Below, piece by piece: positions 8,198-17,708 of a stretch of DNA of 64,000 nucleotides. The stretch spans positions 310,001 through 374,000 of the forward strand of contig NZ_CP142396.1 in assembly GCF_035934735.1 (NCBI RefSeq). The letters run 5' to 3'. A model generated the notes under the pieces. That model made no database searches and was not told where the DNA came from. It saw only the letters and a program-made list of their open reading frames with translations. The position numbers and the translations under genes were made by a program. Source of the stretch: Sedimentibacter sp. MB31-C6. GTDB taxonomy: Bacteria > Bacillota > Clostridia > Tissierellales > Sedimentibacteraceae. Position 1 is the stretch's first letter. Each line of letters opens with the position of its first letter.

Positions 8198-9218
8198 TTC
8201 TTACCCCTCCCTTCAAACTTTCATAATTTTCATTTTTAGGTGCATCAGGGTGGAGTAGCCAACACATTGACTCATGTTTTCCATCTTCTGATTTAAAGTA
8301 AGGAGGCTGTTCTTGATTACAAATACGCATAGCGTAATCACATCTTGCATAAAATGGGCATCCTGTAGGAGGATTTAATAAATCAGGTGGTGTACCTGGT
8401 ATAGGAATTAATTTTTGTTTTAAATCTGATGTAACTTTTGGTATTGATTTTAATAATCCCATTGTATACGGATGTCTTGGTTCATAATAAATATCTCTAA
8501 TTGAACCTTTTTCCATAATAAGTCCGCCATACATTACAACTACTCTAGAACAAACATCTGCAACAACTCCCAAGTCATGAGTTATTAATATTGTAGATGT
8601 ATTTAATTTCGAATTTAAAGTTTTAATAAGTTCGAGAATTTGAGCTTGAATAGTAACATCAAGAGCTGTTGTAGGCTCATCTGCTATTAAAAGCTCTGGT
8701 TCACAAGAAAGCGCTATTGCTATCATAGCCCTTTGTCTCATTCCACCTGAAAATTCATGAGGATAATTTTTTATCCTTTTTTTAGGATCAGGTATATTAA
8801 CTAAATTAAGCATCTCTAAAGCCTTTTCATGAGCTTCATGTTTCGATAATTTTTGATGCTTCATTATTGCTTCTGAAATTTGATCTCCTATTGTATAAAC
8901 AGGGTTTAATGATGTCATAGGATCCTGAAAAATCATTGCTATTTCATTACCTCTAATATTCATCATCTCTTTATTAGATTTTTTTGCTAAATTTTTACCA
9001 TTAAAAAATATTTCTCCGTCAACTATTTTTCCTGGATATAATAAAAGTTTCATGATTGATAGTGAAGTAACACTCTTACCACTACCTGACTCTCCTACTA
9101 TACCAATAGATTCTCCTTTTTCTACGTCAAAACTTACGCCTCTAATTGCTTTTACTTCGCCTAAGTGAGTGAAAAAAGATGTTCTCAGATTTTTAACTTC
9201 TAATATTTTTTCTGACAT
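8187..9218 (-). CDS. oppD: Oligopeptide ABC transporter ATPase OppD
   Basis: The start is placed at ATG 9218 behind GAGGTG; the upstream GTG at 9233 overlaps that site. The product of about 343 residues shows Walker A GESGSGKS, signature FSGGMRQR, Walker B LLIADEPTTALD and the C-terminal zinc/cluster-like motif CPFYARC. It pairs with OppF. The gene lies 17 bases after oppC in the order oppB-C-D-F-A. Confidence 0.95.
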   Translation of the reverse strand: MSEKILEVKNLRTSFFTHLGEVKAIRGVSFDVEKGESIGIVGESGSGKSVTSLSIMKLLLYPGKIVDGEIFFNGKNLAKKSNKEMMNIRGNEIAMIFQDPMTSLNPVYTIGDQISEAIMKHQKLSKHEAHEKALEMLNLVNIPDPKKRIKNYPHEFSGGMRQRAMIAIALSCEPELLIADEPTTALDVTIQAQILELIKTLNSKLNTSTILITHDLGVVADVCSRVVVMYGGLIMEKGSIRDIYYEPRHPYTMGLLKSIPKVTSDLKQKLIPIPGTPPDLLNPPTGCPFYARCDYAMRICNQEQPPYFKSEDGKHESMCWLLHPDAPKNENYESLKGGVRIGK

Positions 9219-9234
9219 TTTTATACACCTCACT

Positions 9235-10497
9235 TTACTTTCTTTGTTTTGGATCTAGAGCATCTCTAAGACCATCACTGAATAAATTAAAAGCTAATAT
9301 TGTTATTGAAATAGCTGCCGCTGGTATAAACAACTGATATGGATATGTCATATATGTTAGTAAAGCGTCATTACACAATGAACCCCAAGATGCTTGAGGA
9401 GCGGATACTCCTAAGCCTACAAAACTTAAGAAAGCTTCCGTAAATATAGCTTGCGGTATTTGCATTGTTGCTGATACCATTATAGGTCCCATCATATTTG
9501 GAACTAAATGTCTTAACATAATTCTTTTTGATGACGCTCCTAATGTATGAGCAGCCAATATAAATTCTTGTTCTTTTAATCCTAACACTTGTCCTCTTAC
9601 AAGTCTTGCCATAGGAAGCCAATAAGTTATACTTAAAGCAATTATAATAGGCATCATTCCATTTCCTAAAACTACCATTAATAGTATAACATATAATAAT
9701 GTCGGAATTGCACTTATTACGTCAACAATACGCATCATGATATTGTCAACCTTTCCTCCAATATAACCAGCTATACCACCATATAATACTCCAATAATTA
9801 AGTTTACAAAGGCTGCAACGAAACCAACTATTAAAGAAATACGTCCGCCATGTAGTACTCTTATGAACATATCTCTTCCCAGATTATCTGTTCCCATTAT
9901 ATATGTTTTATTATGAACAGAGTTTACAGGTAAAACCTCTTTATCATCCATAAGAATTTTTACTTTTTTTGTATTGTCTAATTTAAATTTTGCTTCAACA
10001 AGATCTATTGAAGGATCTCGCCTTGCTTTCTTTTGTAAATTTTTATATTCTACATTTGCCTCAAAATAAGGGCTATAATCTACAATTACTTCTTGTCCAT
10101 CAAAATCATATAAATATCTTTTGTTTTCCAAATCATCCTTAACTAAAGGACGCTTTTGTAATAAAGTACCATCTTCTGATACATCTATAAGATAATATTC
10201 TCCGTTCATATAAAAATAATTTCCATCAATTTCATAGATATCCATCATTATACCTATATTTCCGAAATCTAGCACCTGATCTTCAAATGTTATAGGATAA
10301 AACATAGGTACTAAAACACAGGCCAAAATGATTATTACTATAGCAACCAAAGAAACCATTGATACTTTATTTTGTTTTAATCTTCTTTTTGCATCCTGCC
10401 AAAATGTTAGACTTTGTCTAGATACTTTTTCCGCATCTTTTTCTGATTTTTCTAAAGGTGTCCACATGTCAGGAGACATTTTAAAGTTATTTCCCAT
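9235..10497 (-). CDS. oppC: Oligopeptide ABC transporter permease OppC with enlarged outer loop
   Basis: The 420-residue membrane protein has an N-terminal OppC_N helix (about 46-68) and a standard BPD_transp_1 domain after the motif MGTDNLGRDMF, with the EAA-type loop AAHTLGASSKRIMLRHLVPN. OppC proteins are usually about 300 residues. Here about 110-120 extra residues, hydrophilic and rich in Asp, Tyr and Lys, sit between the first helix and that motif, so they probably face outside. The ATG has an AGGAGG site. Confidence 0.93.
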   Translation of the reverse strand: MGNNFKMSPDMWTPLEKSEKDAEKVSRQSLTFWQDAKRRLKQNKVSMVSLVAIVIIILACVLVPMFYPITFEDQVLDFGNIGIMMDIYEIDGNYFYMNGEYYLIDVSEDGTLLQKRPLVKDDLENKRYLYDFDGQEVIVDYSPYFEANVEYKNLQKKARRDPSIDLVEAKFKLDNTKKVKILMDDKEVLPVNSVHNKTYIMGTDNLGRDMFIRVLHGGRISLIVGFVAAFVNLIIGVLYGGIAGYIGGKVDNIMMRIVDVISAIPTLLYVILLMVVLGNGMMPIIIALSITYWLPMARLVRGQVLGLKEQEFILAAHTLGASSKRIMLRHLVPNMMGPIMVSATMQIPQAIFTEAFLSFVGLGVSAPQASWGSLCNDALLTYMTYPYQLFIPAAAISITILAFNLFSDGLRDALDPKQRK

Positions 10498-10511
10498 TTT
10501 AAATATTCCTC

Positions 10512-11429
10512 CTAATCATATTTTATACGCGGATCTATAAATACATACAGTATATCCACTAATAGTGTTGCTATTACGATAAAAATTCCAAAGAACACTG
10601 TAATTCCCACTATAAGAGTATAATCTCTGTTTGTAATGCTTGTAGTAAACAATGAACCTATACCAGCTATACCGAATACCTTTTCAACAACAAATGACCC
10701 AGTTATTAAAGATGCAATCATTGGTCCAAGATATGTAACTACAGGTATCAATGCATTTCTCAAAGCGTGTTTAATTATAACTATACCTTCTGATAGTCCC
10801 TTAGCTCTTGCAGTACGTATATAATCTTGCTGTAATACATCTAGTACTGAAGTTCTTGTAAGCCTAGTTACATAAGCAAGTGAAAACATACCTATACAAA
10901 GAACTGGACCAATATAATGCTTCCATGTATCTGCTCCAAAGGAAGGAACCCAGCCAAGTTTTCTATTAAAAATATAAAGAAATAATGTTGCAAAAACAAA
11001 ACTTGGTATCGTTGCCCCTAATGTAGCAATAATCATTGAAATCCTATCTGGTACTTTATTTTGCTTAAGAGCAGAAACTATACCTAAGAAAATACCTACA
11101 ATAATTATAAACACTGAAGACCAACCCCCAATTCTCAATGAATATGGAAATCCATCTGCAATAATTTGATTAGTAGTTAATCCTATTTTTTGGAAGGATA
11201 CACCAAAATCTCCATGCATGAAATTTTTTAAATATGTTACATATTGCTCAAATAAAGGTTTGTCCAATCCATACTTAGCTTCTACAGCTGCTCTTACTTC
11301 TGGCTGCAAAGCCTTTCCAGTCGAAATAGGATCACCTGGAATGGCGTTCATTAACACAAATGTTAAAGTCATAATAAACCATATAGTAATTATTGCTGAA
11401 ATAATTCTTTTTACTATATATCTTGCCAC
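10512..11429 (-). CDS. oppB: Oligopeptide ABC transporter permease OppB
   Basis: The 305-residue permease has the usual N-terminal MARYIVKRI start, six predicted helices, and the ATPase-docking loop RTARAKGLSEGIVIIKHALRN in two parts. It is first in the opp operon. The start is a GTG at 11429 with a GAGGAG site, and a near-consensus promoter lies upstream. With OppC it forms the membrane channel for peptides. Confidence 0.95.
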   Translation of the reverse strand: MARYIVKRIISAIITIWFIMTLTFVLMNAIPGDPISTGKALQPEVRAAVEAKYGLDKPLFEQYVTYLKNFMHGDFGVSFQKIGLTTNQIIADGFPYSLRIGGWSSVFIIIVGIFLGIVSALKQNKVPDRISMIIATLGATIPSFVFATLFLYIFNRKLGWVPSFGADTWKHYIGPVLCIGMFSLAYVTRLTRTSVLDVLQQDYIRTARAKGLSEGIVIIKHALRNALIPVVTYLGPMIASLITGSFVVEKVFGIAGIGSLFTTSITNRDYTLIVGITVFFGIFIVIATLLVDILYVFIDPRIKYD

Positions 11430-11464
11430 TTTTATTTTCTCCTCTCTAATATAATAGTGATATA

Positions 11465-11493
11465 ATTATAGCACAGGAATTCTTAAATATCAA
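11465..11493 (-). promoter_or_regulatory. Promoter of the opp operon
   Basis: TTGATA (11493-11488) and TATAAT (11470-11465) are separated by 17 bases, about 35 bases before the oppB GTG. Confidence 0.7.
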
Positions 11494-11774
11494 TATTTTA
11501 ATTTATATGCCAAATTTGTTTAAATATGTAAGAAATCGTTTATTATAATCATGAAAACGTGTTCATATTCTAGGGTTTCTATTCTTTGCTTTGTATGGAA
11601 ATATTTTAAATCGTGCATATTTATGCATGTTCTTACTTCTGAAAAGGTAAAAAAAGCGTTTTAATTGCAACCAAAAATATATAATTGTAAGTATTTTACA
11701 AACAGCGGTAATCTTATTCTACCTTTTCTAAGTATTAAATTACTATATGTTTGTTTAATGCTAAATATTGTACT
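11494..11774. other. Intergenic region upstream of the opp operon
   Basis: This AT-rich stretch between the pepD stop and the opp promoter shows no ORF, T-box, riboswitch consensus or clear terminator. Confidence 0.5.
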
Positions 11775-13217
11775 TTAATTCTTTATCCTCTTTAATATTT
11801 CACATGTAAGTTTATAAATATTATCTATTGATTTAATACTAATATGTTCATTTGGTGAATGTACTTCCCAAGCATCGGGACCAAATGAAATTGCATCTAA
11901 ACTGTCTATTTTTTCCATCAACAAACCACATTCAAGACCTGCATGTATAGCTTCAATTTGCGGCTCTTTACCATACATTTCTTTATATGTCTCTATACAA
12001 ATGTTTCGTATTTTTGAATCTTTAGCATACTCCCAACCAGGATAATAATTTCCAACTTTACATTTAATATTTAATATATCTCCAATTTGCTTTATAGTTT
12101 GTTCAAAGCTATGTGTCAGTAATGTTTTAACAGAACTTCTAGCTTGATTATATAATTTTATACTTTCTTCGTCAGTAGTTATAACACCAAGGTTATTAGA
12201 ACATACTACAAGATCAATTTCTGTACTTTTTGACAAAACACCATTAGGAGTTAGATTAATCGCAGATATTACTTTATTGAAAATCTCCTTATCTAAAGGT
12301 ACTTCTTTTGTATTATTTTCTATTAACAATACACTAATTGATTTATCAGTAAAAGCATATTCACTCTTGAGAATATCATTCCATTCTACTACTTTGTTTT
12401 TTACTGATTCTAAATTAAGAATAGTAATTTTAGCACTGGCTTCTCTTGGAATTGCATTTGTTTTTGAACCTCCATTAATACTAACTAAGTCTATTTCATC
12501 TTTTAAATCATAAAGAATTCTTGCTAATATTTTATTAGCGTTACCTTTTTCTTTATCTATATCTGTACCAGAATGCCCTCCAGATAGCCCTTTTATCATA
12601 AGTTTATAAGTATTTTTTTCTTTAATATTTTGTAATTTAATAGGTATTTCTAATATAGCTTCACATCCACCTGCACAACCGCATGTAAATATACCTTCTT
12701 CTTCACTGTCTAAATTCAAAAGATATTTACTATTAAAAATACTTCCATCTAATCTTTGTGCTCCAGTCATACCTTTTTCTTCATCTGTTGTTATCAAAAC
12801 TTCTATTGAAGGATGTACTAATTCATCTGAATCTAAAATAGCAAGGGCCATTGCCACTGCTATTCCATTATCTGCACCTAAAGTCGTTTCTGTGGCATAA
12901 ATACAATCGTCTATTATCCTCAATTTTATTGGATCTTTTTCAAAGTCATGAACAATACCTTCGTTTTTTTCGCAAACCATATCCATATGTCCTTGTAACA
13001 TTACAGTAGGCGCATTTTCATAACCTTTTGATGCTGGTTTTTTTATAATTATATTCAAATAATCATCCTGTATTACATCCCAGCCTTTATTAATTGCTAA
13101 ATTATAAAGATAGTCTGAAATTTCCTTCTCATTACCTGAACCTCTAGGAATTTTGGAAATCTCCTCAAAATAGTAAAATACCTTTTCTGGCTTTAAACCC
13201 TGTAAAACTTTTGACAT
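11775..13217 (-). CDS. pepD: Aminoacyl-histidine dipeptidase (M20 family)
   Basis: The 480-residue product matches cytosolic PepD-type beta-Ala-His dipeptidases in length and motifs: metal ligands in GHMDM (H77, D79) and GADNGIA (D116), catalytic Glu in TTDEEKGM (about 146-147), and the late GLECG and HSPNE motifs. It hydrolyses dipeptides, probably those delivered by the Opp system and other peptidases. The ATG has a GGAGG site. It follows the signal peptidase gene by about 50 bases on the same strand. Confidence 0.93.
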   Translation of the reverse strand: MSKVLQGLKPEKVFYYFEEISKIPRGSGNEKEISDYLYNLAINKGWDVIQDDYLNIIIKKPASKGYENAPTVMLQGHMDMVCEKNEGIVHDFEKDPIKLRIIDDCIYATETTLGADNGIAVAMALAILDSDELVHPSIEVLITTDEEKGMTGAQRLDGSIFNSKYLLNLDSEEEGIFTCGCAGGCEAILEIPIKLQNIKEKNTYKLMIKGLSGGHSGTDIDKEKGNANKILARILYDLKDEIDLVSINGGSKTNAIPREASAKITILNLESVKNKVVEWNDILKSEYAFTDKSISVLLIENNTKEVPLDKEIFNKVISAINLTPNGVLSKSTEIDLVVCSNNLGVITTDEESIKLYNQARSSVKTLLTHSFEQTIKQIGDILNIKCKVGNYYPGWEYAKDSKIRNICIETYKEMYGKEPQIEAIHAGLECGLLMEKIDSLDAISFGPDAWEVHSPNEHISIKSIDNIYKLTCEILKRIKN

Positions 13218-13270
13218 TTAGTACCTCCTTTATTTTTCTTCGTAGAAATTTGATTAACAATGAGATATTT

Positions 13271-13780
13271 TTATTCTACTTTTCCCATTCTATTAAATGG
13301 GAAAAATCTAAACAATACTTTTCCAATTATTTGTTCTTCTGATATATATGGATTGTTCCAATACCTTGCATCAAATGATATTGGTCTATTATCACCTAAA
13401 AAGAAATACGATTTGTCTGGAACTTTGAAAATTTTTGCTTCCCCTTTAGACTCTATAACATATGGCTCATCTAATTCTTCACCATTTATAAAAACACTTC
13501 CATCTTCTTTTATTTCAATTTCTTCTCCTGGTAAACCTATTAACCTTTTCACTAATCTTTTATCATCAAGTTCTTCAGACTTAAACACAAGTATATCACC
13601 ACGTTCTGCATTTTTAATATTAAATAATTCATTAACATACAGTCTGTCTCCAGGAATAATTGTATCCTCCATAGAGCCTGTTGGTACTGTAACTAATATA
13701 AAAACAAATTTATTTAAAAATAACACTATAATTAAAGCTATAACTATAGGTATAACCCATTCTTTAATAAAATACTTCAT
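13271..13780 (-). CDS. lepB: Type I signal peptidase
   Basis: The 169-residue product has one N-terminal membrane helix (about 8-30), catalytic Ser36 in the motif TGSMEDT, the general base Lys78 in RLVKRLIGLPGE, and the C-terminal box GDNRPISFDAR. It cleaves signal peptides on the outer face of the membrane. The length is typical of Gram-positive SipS-like enzymes. It sits in the same minus-strand run as the dipeptidase and pepD genes. Confidence 0.95.
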   Translation of the reverse strand: MKYFIKEWVIPIVIALIIVLFLNKFVFILVTVPTGSMEDTIIPGDRLYVNELFNIKNAERGDILVFKSEELDDKRLVKRLIGLPGEEIEIKEDGSVFINGEELDEPYVIESKGEAKIFKVPDKSYFFLGDNRPISFDARYWNNPYISEEQIIGKVLFRFFPFNRMGKVE

Positions 13781-13813
13781 TATACCACTTCCTATTCATT
13801 TTATTTTGCTGTA

Positions 13814-14842
13814 TTATTTAAATATTTCATTTAAAATCCTGTAGAAATTACCACCTATAATAAGCTTCACATCATCTTCATGTATTCCTCTTTTTAAGAG
13901 TTCTTCCGTCAAAAGATAAACATCAGCATGGGACTTCAGACTATCACTGTCTTGTTCTACATAATTGAACTTTAATTCACTATCATAGTAATTATTGCAT
14001 AAATCAAAGCCATATCCTACATGTTCTGCACCTACTAAGTTAATTATATACTCTATATGGTCAGCTAATTTTTCAATAGGATTATCTTTTTCTTCAACTC
14101 CTGCAATATTTTTATATGCATTAATTCCTATTACACCGTTTCTTTCTGCTATTGCCTTAATTTGATCATCATTTAAATTTCTCATCCTGTTATGTATGCT
14201 TCTGGAGTTTGAATGAGAAGCAATGAATGGCTTGTTTGTAAACTTAACTATATCCCAAAATCCTTCATCATTTAAATGACTTACATCTATAACCATATTC
14301 ATTTCTTCCATCAATTTTACTACCTCAACCCCAAAATTAGTAAGTCCGCCTCTTTGACCTTCTTCAACAGGATTAAAGCTACAGCCGTCTGCAACAAAAT
14401 TTCTTCTGCTCCAAACTAATCCTGCAGCTCTTACACCAAGTTCGTAGAATATTTTTAAAAGACCTAATTCGTTTCCAATAGGCTCTAATCCCTCAAAAGA
14501 TAAAATTATTCCAATTTTATTTTCATTTATTACTTTATTTAGATGCTCTTTTGTCTTTACTAAAATTACTTCCCCATTACATGTTTTTATATCTTCCATA
14601 ATAGCATTTATTTGACCAAGAGCAACTTTCAATGCCATTTCAGGGAGAAATATGCCATCAATATACAAAGATGACACAATTATATTAAATCCACCTTTCT
14701 TAAAATTTTCAAGATATCTATTTTTGATTACATCTTTTTCTCCTGCCATATATCTATTGTATATTTCTCCAGCTAAATCTAAATGTGTATCAATAATTAT
14801 ATTATTTTGATGCAAATTTAATGCCACTTTTTTATAATCCAT
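13814..14842 (-). CDS. Membrane dipeptidase-like M19 peptidase
   Basis: The 342-residue product carries the zinc ligands of the renal dipeptidase family: DTHLDL (H20, D22), an EGLEP motif and later HSNSR. M19 enzymes hydrolyse dipeptides, including some with D-residues. No signal peptide is seen, so it should be cytoplasmic. The ATG at 14842 has a GGAG site. It is the first gene of the run leading to lepB and pepD, which supports a shared peptide-use function. Confidence 0.92.
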   Translation of the reverse strand: MDYKKVALNLHQNNIIIDTHLDLAGEIYNRYMAGEKDVIKNRYLENFKKGGFNIIVSSLYIDGIFLPEMALKVALGQINAIMEDIKTCNGEVILVKTKEHLNKVINENKIGIILSFEGLEPIGNELGLLKIFYELGVRAAGLVWSRRNFVADGCSFNPVEEGQRGGLTNFGVEVVKLMEEMNMVIDVSHLNDEGFWDIVKFTNKPFIASHSNSRSIHNRMRNLNDDQIKAIAERNGVIGINAYKNIAGVEEKDNPIEKLADHIEYIINLVGAEHVGYGFDLCNNYYDSELKFNYVEQDSDSLKSHADVYLLTEELLKRGIHEDDVKLIIGGNFYRILNEIFK

Positions 14843-14931
14843 TAAACGCTCCTTTATGATTATTATTGATTATATTATAAATACTTTAAGTGAAATATAC
14901 AAGTTAATTTTGAGAACGACTCTGATTATAA

Positions 14932-14958
14932 CAAAAAAACAGAACGCAAAAGCGTTCC
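14932..14958 (-). terminator. Intrinsic terminator of the M24 peptidase gene
   Basis: The hairpin GAACGC-AAAA-GCGTTC is followed on the minus strand by seven Us (14939-14933). It lies beyond a cluster of dispersed repeats. Confidence 0.8.
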
Positions 14959-14985
14959 AAGACTTTCTTATCATACCTAACAATT

Positions 14986-15098
14986 GTAGGGTATGCATTG
15001 AATGCATACCGCGGTACGCATAGAATGCGTCCCCTACGTTTGGGATGTTGCAGGTCGCATGCAATGCAAAAACAGGACGCATAGAATGCGTCCCCTAC
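14986..15098. repeat. Cluster of three palindromic repeat units
   Basis: Unit 1 (14986-15010) is GTAGG then GGTATGCATT and its inverse AATGCATACC. Unit 2 (15013-15036) and unit 3 (15075-15098) have ACGCAT-AGA-ATGCGT followed by CCCCTAC in the opposite direction. A degenerate half unit (TCGCATGCAATGC) lies between them. The same family occurs at 1358 and 22940. Confidence 0.7.
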
Positions 15099-15100
15099 AA

Positions 15101-16195
15101 TTAGTTTTTGATAATTTGTATTTCTTTTGTCGCTTTATTTAAAATCTCGTTGCCATTTTCTGTTACTGCAACTATATCTTCTATCCTCATTCCTACTTTT
15201 CCAGCTATATATATGCCAGGCTCAACGCTAAATACCATTCCTTCTTCTAAATATCTTTGATTACTTGCTTTAATGTCTGGAGACTCATGAACAGAATATC
15301 CAATACCATGTCCAAGTCTAGTGAAGAAATATTCTCCATATCCAGCCTTTTCTATCACTTCTCTAGCTGCTTTATCTACATCTGGTATATAAGCTCCATT
15401 AACTGCTGCTTTTTCTCCAGCTTCTTGTGATTGTAATACAATTTCATATATTTTTCTTTCTTCATCAGTAATATCACCTACAAAAACTGTTCTAGACATA
15501 TCTGCACACATATCATTATATTTACAACCCCAATCAAGAACTATAACATCTTTTTCCTGTATAACTCTTTGATCGTCATTATAATGAGGATAAGAAGAAT
15601 TAGGACCTGAACAAACCATAGTAAAACCTTCATCAGCGCCTTTCGCTTTGAAAATTTCATTCATTTTCTTAGCTATATCTGCTTCTTTTATACCTGGTTT
15701 AATAAATTGCAATAATTCTTCATAAGATTCATCTGTTATACGTGCAGCCATCCTCAAATTATCAAGTTCGTCAGCATCCTTTATCATTCTCATTTCTTCT
15801 AATAGAGGCTTTCCGTTTACAAATTTAACATTCACTGCTTCCATAATTTGAAGTATAATAAAAGCCCTTTCTGTTGAATTAACTCCAATAGTTTTACCTA
15901 TTAATCCATTTTCCTGAAATGCCTTCTGTACAGTATCAATAAAATTGTCACCGTCAAACCATCCATAAACCTTAATATCAGGACCTAATACCGCTTGTAC
16001 TTCATCTACCGTCAACAAATTACATATGTAAAAATATGTTCCGTCACTTTTTATAATTAACCCTTGAAATCTTTCACACAAATGTGTATTATGTCCCATA
16101 ATAAATTCCATTTCTTCTGATGGAGCAATTAGTAACGCATCCAATTTTCTATCTTTTAAAATATTGACTAGTTTATCAAAATATTTTTGTCTCAT
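15101..16195 (-). CDS. M24-family aminopeptidase P / Xaa-Pro dipeptidase
   Basis: The 364-residue product has a creatinase-like N-terminal domain (about 1-130) and a pita-bread M24 domain. The metal-binding residues are visible: Asp in VLDWGC and MCADMSRT, His in RLGHGIGYSVHE, Glu in FSVEPGIY and Glu in MRIEDIVAV. Such enzymes release the residue before proline. It lies directly downstream of the FAD/Fe-S dehydrogenase operon but has its own promoter, which suggests linked proline or imino acid use (inference). Confidence 0.92.
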   Translation of the reverse strand: MRQKYFDKLVNILKDRKLDALLIAPSEEMEFIMGHNTHLCERFQGLIIKSDGTYFYICNLLTVDEVQAVLGPDIKVYGWFDGDNFIDTVQKAFQENGLIGKTIGVNSTERAFIILQIMEAVNVKFVNGKPLLEEMRMIKDADELDNLRMAARITDESYEELLQFIKPGIKEADIAKKMNEIFKAKGADEGFTMVCSGPNSSYPHYNDDQRVIQEKDVIVLDWGCKYNDMCADMSRTVFVGDITDEERKIYEIVLQSQEAGEKAAVNGAYIPDVDKAAREVIEKAGYGEYFFTRLGHGIGYSVHESPDIKASNQRYLEEGMVFSVEPGIYIAGKVGMRIEDIVAVTENGNEILNKATKEIQIIKN

Positions 16196-16226
16196 ATTAT
16201 ATTTCTCCCTTCAACCTATTGTTCTT

Positions 16227-16255
16227 ATTATAATTCCATATATTAAATAAATCAA
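16227..16255 (-). promoter_or_regulatory. Promoter of the M24 peptidase gene
   Basis: TTGATT (16255-16250) and TATAAT (16232-16227) have a 17-base spacer, about 30 bases before the ATG. Confidence 0.6.
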
Positions 16256-16283
16256 CATTAGTTTCCATAAAATCTTCGTTGTT

Positions 16284-17432
16284 CTAAACTACTGATGGTT
16301 CAAGTAATAAATTTCCTGTTTTAAATCTATTTAAATTCAGCATGCTTACATCGATAGTAGGTTCCTCATCTAAAATCATTTCTGACATCACTATTCCTGT
16401 AATAGGACCAAACATAAAACCATGTCCACTGAAACCCACAGCCATATAAAAACCTTCAACATCTTTTGATTTTTCGTATATAGGTTGTTTATCAGGAGTC
16501 ATATTATAAAGACCCGCCCACTGTCTGACTACCCTTAACTTAGATATTGGAGGAAGAATTAAATCGATTGTTTTAGCCATTTCTTCAATGAATTCCCAAC
16601 TTGAAGTCATTCTTAAATCTCTTGGTTCATTAGAATCTCCTCTTCCCATTATAAAAGAACCTTCCGGTGATTGTTGAACATAAAGATTTAAACCAAAGGA
16701 CATTACCATAGGACCTTGCATAGGTTCAACTGGTTCAGTTGCTAAAATTTGATGTCTTTCTGAATATACAGGAATATCAATACCCACCATTTCTGATATT
16801 TCTTTAGACCATCCATTAGTTGCATTAACTACGCAATTTGTAGCTATATTTCCATTATTAGTTACTACACCAACTACTTTATCACTTTTAACAATTATAT
16901 TAGTTACTTCAGTGAAAGTATTAAACTCTACTCCTAATTTTTTAGCAGCTTTATAAAATGCATCAGTTGTATGAAATGGATTCAAAAATCCGTCTTTTTC
17001 ACAATAAGCAGCACCCTTTAAAATACTAGTATTTAAGTATGGTACGATTTCTCTTGCTTCATCTAAATTTAACATACGCGAAGGTATTCCATATTTATGC
17101 TGTATCTTTATATTTTTCTTAAACTGTTCAATTTCTTTATCAGTATCTGCAATTAACAAATATCCACTTTGCTTAAAATCAACATCCCTATCATATTCTA
17201 GTATTTCATTTGCATGTTCATAAAATTCTATACTTTTTTTAGCTATTTTACAGTTCATATCTGTTCCCCACTGCATCCTTACTCCAGCACCACATCTTCC
17301 TGTGGAACCACTACAAATATAACTTTTCTCTAGTACAATTATATTTTTAACTCCTTTTTTAGCTAAATTGTATGCTATTGAACAACCAGAAATTCCTCCT
17401 CCTATAATTACTATATCTGCACTAGTCTTCAT
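16284..17432 (-). CDS. FAD-dependent amine oxidoreductase, sarcosine oxidase beta / proline dehydrogenase beta type
   Basis: The start is placed at ATG 17432 with a GGAGGG site; the in-frame TTG at 17453 lies upstream of that site. The 382-residue DAO-family protein has the FAD-binding GGGISGC (about 11-17), then GRCGAGVRMQWG, and the C-terminal VGFSGHGFMFGP typical of the beta subunits of sarcosine oxidase, opine oxidase, HcnC and dye-linked L-proline dehydrogenase. It should oxidise a secondary or alpha-amine and pass electrons to the other four products. It overlaps the BFD gene by 11 bases. Confidence 0.88.
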   Translation of the reverse strand: MKTSADIVIIGGGISGCSIAYNLAKKGVKNIIVLEKSYICSGSTGRCGAGVRMQWGTDMNCKIAKKSIEFYEHANEILEYDRDVDFKQSGYLLIADTDKEIEQFKKNIKIQHKYGIPSRMLNLDEAREIVPYLNTSILKGAAYCEKDGFLNPFHTTDAFYKAAKKLGVEFNTFTEVTNIIVKSDKVVGVVTNNGNIATNCVVNATNGWSKEISEMVGIDIPVYSERHQILATEPVEPMQGPMVMSFGLNLYVQQSPEGSFIMGRGDSNEPRDLRMTSSWEFIEEMAKTIDLILPPISKLRVVRQWAGLYNMTPDKQPIYEKSKDVEGFYMAVGFSGHGFMFGPITGIVMSEMILDEEPTIDVSMLNLNRFKTGNLLLEPSVV

Positions 17433-17703
17433 CTTTTCTACCCTCCTCTGCAATTAATCCTAGTTTTACACCTACAACAGGAGGTCTATTTGTTTGAAAT
17501 TTTACATCTTTTATATTTTTGCCTGTTGCTAAAGCAATTTCCCTCATAACTAGTTGACCGCAAGTTTTTCCCTGACAAGGTCCCATTCCTATACGGGTTA
17601 TTCTTTTTATTTCTTCAAAAGTTATATACCCTTCGCTTATTAAATTTCTTACTTCTTTTAAGGTAACGTCTGAACATCTACAAATAATTGTATTTTCATC
17701 CAT
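17422..17703 (-). CDS. BFD-like [2Fe-2S] protein
   Basis: The 93-residue product is a stand-alone bacterioferritin-associated-ferredoxin domain with cysteines C8, C10, C43 and C48 (CRC...CQGKTC). In HcnB and opine oxidase alpha chains this domain is fused to the C-terminus of the NAD(P)/FAD-type subunit; here it is a separate gene in the same operon. It should carry electrons between flavin subunits. Confidence 0.9.
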   Translation of the reverse strand: MDENTIICRCSDVTLKEVRNLISEGYITFEEIKRITRIGMGPCQGKTCGQLVMREIALATGKNIKDVKFQTNRPPVVGVKLGLIAEEGRKDED

Positions 17704-17708
17704 TATAA

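Noticed and set aside
11494-11774. Possible T-box or amino acid riboswitch upstream of opp
   Set aside because: No T-box consensus, specifier stem or terminator pair was found on the minus strand.
13260-13844. Plus-strand frame of 194 residues
   Set aside because: It lies opposite lepB, which has all catalytic motifs and a proper start; the antisense frame shows no motif or ribosome site of note.
14870-15082. Minus-strand frame of 70 residues
   Set aside because: It runs through the palindromic repeats and a terminator; the peptide merely reflects the repeats.
14986-15098. Possible CRISPR array
   Set aside because: Units are palindromic, of uneven spacing and opposite direction, with no unique spacers and no cas genes.
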